Source: Chara braunii
Taxonomy: Eukaryota > Streptophyta > Charophyceae > Charales > Characeae
Reading direction: 5' to 3'
Length of the DNA: 37,010 nt
NCBI GenBank assembly: GCA_003427395.1
Contig: BFEA01000010.1
Span: forward strand, 4,777,666 to 4,814,675
Positions 11,479 through 20,671 of the stretch are shown piece after piece (the first letter of the stretch is position 1; every line of letters begins with the position of its first letter). The notes under the pieces are model-generated. The model did no database searches and was not told where the DNA came from. It saw nothing but the letters and a program-made list of their open reading frames with translations. Both the position numbers and the translations under genes were made by a program.

Positions 11479-11958
11479 ACGGACGGAGGACCTTTGGCAG
11501 TAGGAGGTGTCCTAATACAGAAAGACGAGGAGAGCAAAGAAAGGCCAATTAGGTTCGAAAGTAGAACCCTGAACTCAGCAGAACGGCGGTACTCCCAATT
11601 CAAAAAGGAGGTTTTAGCCGTCCTACATTGCCTCAAAACCTTTCAAACGTACCTATTCGGAAGGCGGTTTATCTTGAGGATCGATCCGACCAACGTCGCG
11701 GGAGCATTAAAGAACTATAAGCCTATAGACCCGACTGTTGGGAGGTGGATAGGCTTTATCTGGCAATTCGATTACAAGATCGAGCGAATTGCGGGGCTCC
11801 GGAACAAGGCAGACGGGCTAAGTCGGATATGCATCACACCGGAAGGGGTAGAGGATGCGGAACCAATCGACGCCTTCTTGGAATACGAGGGAGGAACCCT
11901 CGCCGTGGACAATGAGATGACGAGTCTCGCATGCACACGAGAAGAATTGTTGATTTAG
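11479..11958 (+). pseudogene. Ty3/Gypsy RNase H domain
   Basis: In the same frame as RT, directly after TAG at 11476-11478. Landmarks are TDGGPLAVGGVLIQ (first strand with the first acidic residue), RFESRTLNSAERRYSQFKKEVLAVL written here in parts (ESRTLNSAERRYS, then KKEVLAVLHCLKTF), YLFGRRFILRID, and the end signature RNKADGLSR. These match Ty3/Gypsy RNase H (Y/F-eSr.L..aE.nYs..ekE.LAv, then kyr.YL.G..F...tD). It degrades the RNA strand of the RNA:DNA hybrid during reverse transcription. The frame closes at TAG 11956-11958. Confidence 0.85.
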
Positions 11959-12342
11959 ACTTTGGAAAGAGGGCCGCCTGCCATAGTTGCGGAGCTCAGG
12001 GAAGGGTCAGTCACCACAGCGAGGCGTAGGGATGAAAAGGATTCGTGGGGGGCAGCAGTGGGGCCGAAAGAGGAGTTGATGACAATGGTCGTTGAAGGGG
12101 GTCGGCACGCCGTGATGTGCCTAGTTGAACCGTGGGCGCAAAGGGAGTTGAAGTATTTAGTGAATCAGACTAAAAAAAAGCGAGATATGAGCCAGGAAGG
12201 ACAATAATTTTTCCTTGTACAGATGTATGACGGCATCTTCCGAGAGATCGGCCTGCTACTTATAGGGAACAAGCAGCCTATGGAAGTCAGCCTTAAGGCA
12301 AGAGAGGAAGCTGAAAAGTATGTCTTGAGGAGCGGTCACCTG
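11959..12342 (+). pseudogene. Pol connection region, truncated before the integrase
   Basis: The same frame continues past TAG at 11956 and TAA at 12205 with QMYDGIFREIGLLLIG and AEKYVLRSGHL. The last motif resembles the (K/R)Y...(G/D).LY segment just ahead of the Gypsy integrase HHCC zinc finger. The similarity then stops at about 12342 (CACCTG|TAACAGTG). Beyond it the DNA turns AT-rich and no integrase is found anywhere in the window. The element has therefore been cut or interrupted here. Confidence 0.6.
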
Positions 12343-12720
12343 TAACAGTGTTTTCGTTAAAAGTGAAATTGTTTTCATGTTCAATTTTTTTTTCAAGTGT
12401 GAAATAACACATATAAGAGAGGAGCAAATGAGGAAAATAACTATGAAACAAGGCAAAATGGTGAAAACTTAGCATTGGAAATTTTGAGAAATATGTCATT
12501 TGGACAATAACATTTGAAAATCGTGGAAAGCAATACCAACCATAGAAACTATTGTTAACCAACTATTGTCAACCATCAACAAAGTGTTCAATGACACATA
12601 CAAACTATTGAGACTATTCTTAACCATGAACAAAGTGTTGCATGACACATACCACTTGAAACTGTTATTAACCATCAACAAAAGTGTTGAAGTGTTTCAT
12701 ACTCTGCGTATCTGGAATGT
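12343..12720. other. AT-rich spacer with imperfect tandem repeat
   Basis: No gene seen. From about 12541 to 12700 a unit of about 50 bp is repeated roughly three times, marked by AACCATSAACAAAGTGTT at about 12571, 12622 and 12670 and by ATGACACATAC between copies. This may be the 3' UTR of the - strand Ulp1 gene. It also holds the junction between the truncated Gypsy pol and the - strand locus. Confidence 0.5.
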
Positions 12721-13529
12721 TCACTCATGCTGGACCATCGACAAAATGTCGAATGCAATTCTATGCCTCATATACGGGATGTTATCTTGCGAGAAATCGA
12801 ATGGTGGAAAGTGACCTTTAGCTAGCAAAGATGCAAAACCTAACATAAAACCACCACAACTACAACCATCATGTTGGACGGGCATCCCATCAAGCGATGT
12901 CTCGAAAGATGTCGTAAGATCGTCCACATGATATGTTTCATGAAGATTTTGACGTTTGAACTCCATTCTAAAAAACGCGGCTCATACTTCAAGCGGTGCG
13001 AGGCGGTCGCCGCGAGGGAGAGAGTCTACAAGCTGGAATTGACACTTGCAACCGTCTATTCTAACACATGCCAAAGCCCAGTGGTTTCCAAAATTCAAAG
13101 GGATAAGTACGAAGTTAAAATCAAAAATATTTTTTCCCCTGACCCACTTCATTCCCTCACAGTAAGCAATTTCTCTCGACGTTGCGGATGCCAATCTGAC
13201 ATAGAAAAAAGAATCTAAAATATACACAGATGGAATGTCCTTCGGACTCTCGTCTCTAATCTCTCCTCTAAACATCAAACTCTCTCTGGCATTATCGTTG
13301 TCGATCTGGATGGCTAGCAGATACAAATTCACGGCTTCATCGTTCAACCATCCTTCTGCTTCAATGATGACCATGATGTCTTTCTTTTCCACCTTCCAGT
13401 CACCCTTGTGAACAACAATGTCGTATTCTTCATTATCTTCACTGGTGCTCACAACCCTTTTAACATACTGCATCTCGACCTCAGTGAGGCGTTGCGTTGC
13501 TAGAGGAATCTTGAACGACCAGCCAGACA
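12721..13529 (-). pseudogene. Ulp1/C48 (SUMO-protease-type) cysteine protease domain, one internal stop
   Basis: A papain-fold protease that in known relatives cleaves SUMO or related ubiquitin-like tails; many plant transposons also carry one. The core reads GWLNDEAVNLYL, then SVYILDSFFYVRL, then NFVLIPLNFGNHWALACV with catalytic His at 13081-13083, and FQLVDSL with Asp at 13024-13026. MPVQHDGCSCGGF follows, with oxyanion Gln at 12874-12876 and nucleophile Cys at 12856-12858. All catalytic residues are present. A single TGA at 12982-12984 separates the His/Asp half from the Cys half in the same frame. The 5' end fits a 3' splice acceptor (TTTCTATGCAG at about 13530). The protein ends at TGA 12721. 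Confidence 0.9.
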
Positions 13530-13649
13530 CTGCATAGAAACACACAGGTAAACAACAACGGTATGTTTAAGACTTCCATACAAGTGGTGCCTTTCCGAAA
13601 ATACATATAAGAAGCGAACATGAGTTCATTACGGTGCTTGTTTGCGTAC
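13530..13649 (-). other. Candidate 120-bp GT-AG intron in the Ulp1 gene
   Basis: On the - strand GTACGC begins at 13649 and TTTCTATGCAG ends at 13530. The acceptor is preceded by a pyrimidine-rich stretch. The sequence between contains stops in the coding frame. The acceptor is convincing. The donor is less so, because the upstream exon frame and phase could not be fixed by eye. Confidence 0.5.
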
Positions 13650-13918
13650 TTCGCTGTCGTTGCCGCTTTCCACAATAGACAAAGTGCAAACCTCACGGTG
13701 CAATTTCTTCCCTTGTTTCGTCCCTATCCCCACAGTTGTAAACATCCGTAGAGCAGCTGGCTTCACAAATGGGATCGTCACATGTTCGTCTCGTTTTTTA
13801 ACTGTTTTTGGCAACAACGGCAACGTTGACAAGGCTTGCAAACCACGACATATAATATTCTTGTCTTTGTTCCTTTGCGAGTGCACGCGAGGCGCTTTCC
13901 ACAGTCCTTTACGCATGT
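13650..13918 (-). CDS. Probable exon upstream of the Ulp1 domain
   Basis: An open - strand frame containing KGLWKAPRVHSQRNKDKN, then PLLPKTVKKRDEHVTIPF and KQGKKLHREVCTLS. It lies between a weak acceptor-like CGTGCAG (ending about 13919) and the donor-like GTACGC at 13649. It is rich in Lys and Arg with no domain I recognise. It would add a basic segment before the protease. The frame choice is uncertain because another frame is also partly open here. Confidence 0.4.
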
Positions 13919-14259
13919 CTGCACGTTCATCAATGTAGAGACCACAATCATGACCGATAGTAACAAGCAATATGAGTGATGTTCGCTATAACATTATTAA
14001 AAATCCACCTAAACAACGTGAATGTCAATGAACATTAATAGCAGTAAAATATTAAGAGTCAATCTTGTACTTCATAATATGAGTGACGCTCGTTATAACA
14101 TTATTAAAAATCCACCTAAACAACGTGAATGAGCACGCTACATATATGCAAATAAACATCGAGTATTTCCAATTAAGTGCGGCAGAAAAAAATGAAAAAT
14201 CAACTCATGTTTTACACAAAATATTACATAAATTTTCCCTACGTGAGATAAGCGCTCAC
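13919..14259 (-). other. Candidate intron with a 57-bp direct duplication
   Basis: It starts at a strong - strand donor (GAG|GTGAGC, GT at 14259-14258). It is AT-rich and stop-dense. It contains a 57-bp direct repeat at about 13969-14027 and 14077-14132 (sharing TATAACATTATTAAAAATCC and CCTAAACAACGTGAATG) with a period near 107 bp. The duplication lies wholly in non-coding DNA. Confidence 0.5.
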
Positions 14260-15358
14260 CTCTGCGACTAACTGCAATTTTCCCTTCAATATCGTCTTTT
14301 TTCGCACCTCCCAACTGCCTTTCTCTGACAGGGGATTCTTCGATGGTTAAAACTGGAACAACTGGGCTCAACTGTTGGAGAGGAGTTTCAAGTTTGTTCT
14401 CTTTTCCTTCCTCCACAGGTGTGTGTTGCTCTGGAGTAGTCCGTACAATATGGCCTTCATCCTCTTCGATGTCGGGTGCTTGGATTGCTGCTTTTCCCAT
14501 GAGCCCCTAAAGAGTGTCGTTTCTTCGTGCAGTAACACATACAACAGGCGAAACCTGAGACCCTCCTTGCGCCTTCTCTGATGATATCGGACTTCGAAAT
14601 TCGGTAGGAATGTCGAAGTCGCTGCCGAGGGTCTCTCCATGGAATAGACTGTTAGACTCGACTTCCGGTTCGAGCTCCCCCACAAACATGGTTTCCTCCA
14701 TTGTTGTTGCCGTTCCGCATGCAATAGGCGCATCCTGAGACCCTTGTCGTGNNTTCTCCGTCAATATCGGACTTNGAAAATCNGTAGGAATNTCCAAGTC
14801 GCCTCTGAGTGTCTTTTCATCGAGCGGAGTGGTAGGCTCGACCTGCGGTTCNGTCACCCCCGCAAACATGGTTTCATCCATTGATGTCCTAAGTCGCCCT
14901 TGACTTTCCAATCCGCATGACATAATATCCATAGACTCCCACATATGGTCATGCGGGCTGCCAATATTTGCCTTCTCGCCAACAGGGAAGACACTTGTGC
15001 CGCTGGCATCATACCATACAACATCTGTCATTGTGGTACTTGTGAGTGTGAGTGTCGTGGTGGCACTTAGTCCACCTTCACAATCATCAACTTGTCTTTC
15101 TGCAGTGGACACTTTGACTTGCTGCGAACCACCGACATCGATACGTCCTCCTACAGGACCGCCGCTTCCCACGTGCTCGCGATGTGGTTGACCTCTTGTA
15201 GCACCTCTTGACGGCTGATTGGACGCAGGCCCTTGTGATGTCCCTCCACCTTCACCACTCCCTTTCTTATCATTTCCTCCCTCACCACCACTTGGGTGTC
15301 CAACTCCCTCTCCACTCGCACCACCGCTAGAACCTTGTCCTTTTCCCCTTCGGTGTCG
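14260..15358 (-). pseudogene. Gly/Ser-rich acidic linker of the fused - strand gene, with internal duplication
   Basis: The frame is open apart from a TAG at 14507-14509. The 5' part is a Gly-rich linker (GSSGGASGEGVGHPSGGEGG). It is followed by two copies of a roughly 60-residue acidic unit, each starting S/T-M-D/E-ETMF and containing EP.VE, DF or EFRSPI and GSQ. A tail rich in Pro, Glu and Gln then leads to a splice donor at 14259. Six N bases fall inside the first copy. The composition suggests an intrinsically disordered tether between the methylase-like part and the protease. A frameshift near 15340 joins it to the upstream part. Confidence 0.55.
14520..14885 (-). repeat. Tandem duplication of about 180 bp inside the linker
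   Basis: Two adjacent copies, about 14705-14885 and 14520-14704, encode parallel segments (DETMFAG...EPQVEP... and EETMFVG...EPEVES...). They have diverged by substitutions but keep the same reading frame. That suggests duplication while the frame was still under some coding constraint. Confidence 0.7.
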
Positions 15359-15375
15359 TCATCCTCCTCAATATG

Positions 15376-17330
15376 CTAGTTGTATCCATATGCCGGGCTT
15401 GTTACTCTATCATAAAATTTTTCCAAGTACTCAAATCTTCGTAATGCTTTGAGTTCCTGGAAAATCTGCTGCTTCCTTGTGTCCACTCTTGATGGGGAAA
15501 CATTAGGATTGAGTCGAGAAAGCCGCATCTTGATCTGATCCTCTGCATGTGTATAAAACTTCGATTGCGCTATACGTCTGTGAGAACAAAATTGCCACTG
15601 CCCGTCTTGTTTTATTGCCATCACCCATTGTCCTTTCCCCAATGCCGGTTGAAAATGTTGTGGATGCCACACGATGTCGTGACCCCACTTATCATCATCC
15701 ATCATTGTATGGTCATCTCGACAAACGATAGGCCCCATCAATAATGCGATGTCCGCGGGGATCTTATCCCCAATCTCATACTCATACTCCAGCACCTCTG
15801 CAGGTTCAGGTTCTTGTTGTGCGGTATGAGAACGAAGGAAACGTTGCAACAAAGCAGGGCTTTGTGCAAATCCTGTGAAACTCGTTAATAACTCGGGGGA
15901 GGGCTCAACACCGAACAAAGCTCTAAAGGCCGCCGCTGGATCGGACATCAATCCTGCAGATGATGACACTGTCGTTGCTAAAGCGGTCGTGCTGTCAGGA
16001 GGTGTAGTCAGTGGAAGTGTCGTTGTGTCGGCAAGCACGACACCAGAAATTCCAATTGAAGGAGTTCCTGATGACGTCCCTGTTGTAGCCATCTTTTGAG
16101 AAGACGAGGTACTTGTCCTTTCCCTTTCGCATGCCAAGGCCGTTTGCAAAGTACCATCGACACTTTCCTCTTCCGAATCTTCAGCATCGAACTCTTCACC
16201 CTCCGGAATGCAAGTTGCGTAGGCAGAGACTGTGAAAGCACCGATTCGTTCACCAAAATACATGATTTCCAATCGGTCGAGGAATGAAATCTCTTTGTCT
16301 GAAGAAGCTTTATGATAACCTCGTAGAAGGGTCTCAACTTTTCGCCTGCGAGCAACATATGCACGGTCTCTCCTGTTTTCAGGCCGCATCTCGAAAAGGA
16401 ACTGCCAGATGTTCAACATATTTTGACCCACTTTGTGCACAAAATCACGAGCTTCATCATGGCGGGGTGGTGGCTTGATGAATTTCGCATGATAATCTCG
16501 AGTGTCGACCATCTTGTTTATGAATTGTACAAGGAAGTCGAACTTCATGTCCTCTCCTTCCAAAACTACGCAGTGGCAATTACTTCTTAATAGCTCCCAC
16601 ACCAAAGCTGCATGACCCTTTCCCAAAAACACAATAGCTTCATCCACTGGACATAAGTGTTCCAACGTCTTTACCATTGCATTTGGGTCCCTCTCCATTC
16701 CTTCATATACAACTTTTTCTTTCGGCTCCATACCCGCCATTTTCCACTTCGTTGGCAGAAAGTTCTTCTCCAATACATCCGTGAGCACCTTTGGCTTCCG
16801 CTCTCGCCGCGCAAGTGTGGAAATGTCAGTTGCTCGAGTACTGAAAGATGGTCCCGTTGGTTGGATATCTTCGAACAACGGTATTGTATTCCGGTGGTAG
16901 TCCCCATCATTGGAATACATAATAAGCACCATTCTGTCCGCATCTTCCAATGACAAATTTGCAATCTTATACGGATGGCGGACCTTCTGTTGTTGTTGGC
17001 GAGTCCACTTCGCGACTGACATGTGAATATCCGACTGGACCACCCGCCTGAAAAAGGTCAGCTCACAGGACCGCGGAATGAAGCATATCAGCGTCCAATA
17101 CTCCCCTCCCACCATTTTCATGAATTGCCAGAGTCCATCAAAAATCGGCTCTGTCCACTTGGCCATTTGAGTAGGATGGCACAAATCAAGCACTGTTGTG
17201 TAACATGTCAGATGTCGGATGACCTCTTTACAATCCATGACATCTGAGACATCGCTAAGATCTGATTGGAAAGGAACAAAAATAGACTTCACATCTTGTT
17301 TTAGAAAGTGTATATATTTCGCTGCCCGGA
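15376..17330 (-). pseudogene. Region resembling a beta-class N6/N4 DNA methylase, plus unrecognised C-terminal domain
   Basis: A 638-codon open stretch, entered by frameshift near 17330-17360. Residues about 25-85 resemble the catalytic half of PF01555-type methylases, with DLCHP (17173-17187) where DPPY is expected, then W.EPIFDGLWQFMK and a hydrophobic strand. After a variable region, ERDPNAMVKTLEHLCP and VFLGKGHAALVWELL (motif I position, 16587-16631) and CHCVVLEGEDMKF parallel the KP..L...LI, D.F.GSG.T and R..G.E.d series of beta-class enzymes (catalytic motif before SAM motif). Both key motifs are altered, so catalysis is doubtful. A further conserved-looking domain follows (CRDDHTMMDDDKWGHDIVWH to HAEDQIKMRLSRLNPN). 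The frame ends at TAG 15376, beyond which it stays open with an acidic stretch. Confidence 0.4.
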
Positions 17331-18461
17331 TAAGCGAATGCTCTTTGAACCTCGCATTGCTGACCTATGCAACAACTTCTCCACAAAACGCTCGAACTCT
17401 TTAGGACATTTCTCAGCAAGTTTTTTGGTTTTCTCAAAACCTTGTTCCCCTTTCTCATCTTGGCCTCCCAGAGTTAACGGGAATGACTTTATCCAAGGCA
17501 AATCTTTGAAATGTTGCCTCTGATCAACCCATCTCTCATATGTAAGGCCCTGATCGCGATAGTTGTCGAATAAATCAACCAGGTCCATGAAAAAAGGGTC
17601 CTTCCAATCGGACGGCTTCTTCGCCGCATTTGAAACAAAGACGAAGTAATGAAGCATTCGCAACATCACTCTCTTCGTCTTCACGACTTCAACATACGTT
17701 TCCATTGAATGCAACCCGGCAACTTTCGCAGCTTTGCTTTGCTTTGGAACCAAGATCACAGCACCTCCTAAGACATCACACAAGATCTACAGTCGCTCAC
17801 GCCTGCCCAAAGTGGAAAGTGATTTCCATGACCTGACATCCGGATCATGAACAGGAACAAGGAAACCAGGTCCTTTCGTGCCTGGTATCCAATACACAGG
17901 AACTCTAGATCCATTCTTCACCTCAAAACCGGGACCCGACTTTTGTGCTTTTCCTGCTTCGCCTTGTTTCGTGACAGGCTTCACCGCGTCTCTTCCAGAT
18001 AGTTGTCCGCTTTCCCAAGCCGTATACACCTGCTCCACTTTTTCAAATACATCGTCAAATGCCCTAGCTAGGATCATGTAAGGACCGAGGAAGTCCGACC
18101 ATTCCGAACTCCACTGACCAAGTGACATACTAATGTAATGATGTATACCAGTCACTCTAAGCGCCTCCCCTACAAATTTCCTATATTCCGCATTTTTGAT
18201 ATCATCTCCCTGCCCACCTTTGGCATCAAGACAGTCGGACGCCTTCCATAACTTCCTGATGTCTCGAACTACAATGCTCTGATGAGGCGGAGTGTTCCAT
18301 TTGTCCTTTGCATTCTGGAATGTGCTCAACGTTCCATAGTGATCCATGAACTGGTCCGGATAATAAACAGGTCTGGCCGTCCAATAATCTAGCCGCAACT
18401 CTTTTGACACAGCCGGATTTTCGCGAAAACATCTCCTTGCTGCCGCCACATTGTGTTGACC
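17331..18461 (-). pseudogene. Middle alpha-rich segment of the fused - strand gene
   Basis: Continues the ParB-like part. The frame from 18489 runs to TAG at 17787-17789 and continues two codons later in the same register to about 17330. Visible segments are YYPDQFMDHYGTLSTFQNA, SMSLGQWSSEWSDFLGPYM, FEKVEQVYTAWESG, then after the stop CDVLGGAVILVPKQ and FVEKLLHRSA. A frameshift near 17350 leads into KYIHFLKQDVKSIF at the methylase-like start. No domain recognised. It probably connects the ParB-like and methylase-like parts. Confidence 0.5.
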
Positions 18462-19230
18462 ACTGAGAGGGTACCAAAAGTACTTATCCAGCGGCTTTTA
18501 GTGGAAGTCGTCAGGAGTAACCCTTCTTGCTCGCACAACTTCACCCTTTGAGTTTGTATGAAGCTGGTCATGCACTGCCACTAACAACAATATAGGTTTC
18601 TCGTATAACGGACTTGTGCTCAACCCTGTCCTGCCTGTTGTCCTTTCATGAATAGCCGCTTCACCTGATATTACCATCGCTTCGTAGATCTCATCAACGT
18701 GATTTTGGCCGAGAAATCTCTGGTTATATCTAAACTCTTCATCTGGAATGTCCATAATCTTTCGGAATTCGACGGTGATAAACTGTGTCTCGCTCTTTTG
18801 GGTGTCGTCTGGATTGAAGTCCAGAAAGAATCCCTTCCCGAGATGCAAAGTGGCTGGCTCACTTGGCGACAGTTGCAATCTTGATGGCCGCATGACAATT
18901 TTGCCTTTCCCCTCATCGCCAGACTGTGGCTGTTCAGAGGCGGGGAAAACTGTCGTCTTCTCCATCGTACCTCCCTTTGCTACTCTCTTTTTCCGCGCCG
19001 GCTTTTGTTTTGCAGCAGCTTCTGCATCGCGAGTACGTTGGACTGCTTCATCCATTGGCAGTGGCTGCACTTGTCTTTTCAGAGGTTGCTCCTTCCTGCT
19101 CCTTTTTTGGTCAATACTTTTTCTCCTCTCCTGCCTAGCTTTCCTTTTCTTATCCTCAACAGCCACAACCGACGATGATGTAGTTGTACCTTCTTTGGCT
19201 CCTGCATTCTCCTCTCTTGTTCAAATTTTC
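18450..19230 (-). pseudogene. ParB/sulfiredoxin-like segment of the fused - strand gene
   Basis: The first 60 or so codons are very basic (KKRKARQERRKSIDQKRSRK), which is NLS-like. Then TVEFRKIMDIP, FRYNQRFLGQNHVDEIYEAM, KPILLLVAV and, after TAA at 18498-18500 in the same frame, FWYPLSGQHNVAAARRC. This order mimics the ParB N-terminal fold: R....v..l..Sm, then Pi.V, then Y.li.G.hR..Aa. GQHN would be the G-x-H/R nucleotide-contact motif. ParB-family domains bind CTP/DNA or act as nucleases and are often fused to DNA methylases in prokaryotic mobile elements. Similarity is by motif only and could be wrong. Confidence 0.42.
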
Positions 19231-20671
19231 CACCGGGTTTGTGTTGCAGCTTGTCCACATGCCAACCCTCTTCTTGCTCCTGCACATCTTCATAGTGCTC
19301 GTCATCGCTCTTCTCCTTCCGCTCAATGCACAACCCAGCATGAACACTTGAGTGTCGTCGTCTCTCTAACTCCTTGGCTTGTGTCCGTTCATGGCCTTCC
19401 CTCTCACCAAAAGTTTGTTCACTATCCTCTTTTTCCTCTCCTTGGCTTCCACCGCTTCTCTCCTGTGAACCTTCCTCTTCGTCTTCCCTCTCTGTTCCTT
19501 CTTTGTTGCTCCCTTCCTCCGAATCTCCGAAATACAAAGGCTTCTCATGACGTTGCATAGCACTGTACATGCTCGAGTGCTCCTCATGCCCTTGCACAGC
19601 GGCACCATACATACTCGACGAACGCACAATGTCGTGCAGTACATCCAATGGCTTTTTCGCTGCTAAACCACGGATCTTCTTCGGCGCCGGCGGTGGAACC
19701 TGTGCATGAGCGGGGCCCTTGGAAGCGATCTGACCCGCTTTCGGGACAATCGCCGTGGACGCTGACGGCCGGAGAGATATGGCACCCACAGTTGGTCGCA
19801 TTATTCCCGAAGACTGTCCTAGTGCAGCTGCTGACATAACACTTTTTGGTTTTGTCACGGCGTCATCCTTGTGAGCCACAGCCCCATGGCCTCGAATCAC
19901 ATTCGCGTCGAAGAACGCGAACACTTCAATTAGATCAGACAATCTCAATTGAAGACTCGGATCTGGATTGAAGATATCCAAAAGTGATTTACCATATCCC
20001 TTATGGTTACTCCACCTGACAACATGTTTCACATCCGGAACTCTCTGGCCTTTGCCGTTGAGGAGCATAGGCAATTCGAAAGTCACAAACTGATTGTCCC
20101 TCCCCACCCAAGACGCAATACCGTCGACCGGTCTGAGTTGCTCTCACAAAACGACGAACAGAAGCAGACCACTTCCAGCCTGCCCGATATCGCCTGCCCA
20201 ATCCAACATCCATAATTTGTCTTTGTAGTCAACAACAGGCTCGACGTCCGACACCCCATGCACAGACCTCTCGGCGGAGCCCGAATGCCGCGCTGTCTCT
20301 TCTGCGCATTGTCGACGACCACCACTAGATCCTTGACCACGAACACCACCAGACCCTTGACCACGACCACCACCAGAACCTTGAGCACTCCCCACAATCC
20401 GGACATGGTGTTCTCCCTCCCTGCCTTGATCAGATCCCCGAGGGTGACTCCGCGCACCTGAAAGAGGTGTACCTGAAAGAGGCGTACGTCGCTGCACAGG
20501 CGTCTGCATCGCTGAGCTCGATGACCGGCGCTGTACTGTCGCCCTAGATCCTGGCGTCTCTTCTTTATCCACCACGGTGACTGGGGTTCCCTTCAATTTT
20601 TTGGGCGAGTGCTCGACACTCGCAGAGCTCCTGGTTCTAGAGCGTTTCGCTTGTTGCTCTGTAGCATCCAT
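19100..20671 (-). pseudogene. N-terminal part of the fused - strand gene (disordered, then unrecognised domain, then charged spacer)
   Basis: The best start is ATG at 20671, opening MDATEQQAKRSRTRSSAS. That stretch is basic, Ser-rich and NLS-like, followed by Gly/Arg repeats (GSGGGRGQGSGGVRGQG). A conserved-looking segment follows: VVDYKDKLWMLDWAGDIGQ, TGA at 20144-20146, then in the same frame NQFVTFELPMLLNGKGQRVP, VRWSNHKGYGKSLLDIF and LRLSDLIEVFAFFDAN. Next comes a long Glu/Lys/Arg-rich spacer (about 19560-19230). The frame then shifts near 19210 into the NLS-like stretch ahead of the ParB-like part. The first palindrome of the upstream array is only about 170 bp from the ATG. Confidence 0.5.

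Larger units (their letters stand above)
6958..12342 (+). mobile_element. Decayed, 3'-truncated Ty3/Gypsy LTR retrotransposon body
   Basis: Order gag - knuckle - protease - RT - RNase H on the + strand, as in the Gypsy superfamily. No LTR pair was found by eye. The 5' LTR may lie upstream of, or within, the first 2.8 kb, and the 3' half is missing. Disabling changes include at least two frameshifts, several stops (9962, 10366, 11476, 11956, 12205), Asn in RT motif A and Asp in the zinc knuckle. It is old and non-autonomous. Confidence 0.85.
12721..20671 (-). pseudogene. Whole locus: fused ParB-like / methylase-like / Ulp1 gene, broken
   Basis: Consecutive - strand frames join end to end. Six single stops (20144 TGA, 18498 TAA, 17787 TAG, 15376 TAG, 14507 TAG, 12982 TGA) each leave the same frame open on the far side. 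About three frameshifts (near 19210, 17350 and 15340) and two candidate introns account for the rest. The total would be over 2,000 residues. A single gene is the simplest reading. Two adjacent genes (methylase-like, then Ulp1) cannot be excluded. Ulp1 domains are common passengers of plant and fungal DNA transposons, so a mobile origin is plausible. I found no terminal inverted repeats or target duplication. Confidence 0.5.

Noticed and set aside
12965-12984. A 20-bp GT...AG mini-intron that would remove the TGA in the Ulp1 domain
   Set aside because: It is far below any usual plant intron length, and 20 bp is not a multiple of three, so removal would throw the Cys half out of frame. A plain nonsense change is simpler.
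13642-13938. + strand open frame opposite the exon upstream of Ulp1
   Set aside because: Shadow of the - strand coding region; no domain and no fitting splice sites on the + strand.
18748-19560. 270-codon + strand open frame, Leu/Ser-rich with apparent hydrophobic stretches
   Set aside because: It is the complement of a Glu/Lys/Arg-rich - strand segment, which naturally reads as Ser/Phe/Leu on the other strand.
12721-20671. Alternative genetic code or stop-codon readthrough as explanation for the in-frame stops
   Set aside because: All three stop codons occur, frameshifts are present as well, and the neighbouring Gypsy element is decayed in the same way.
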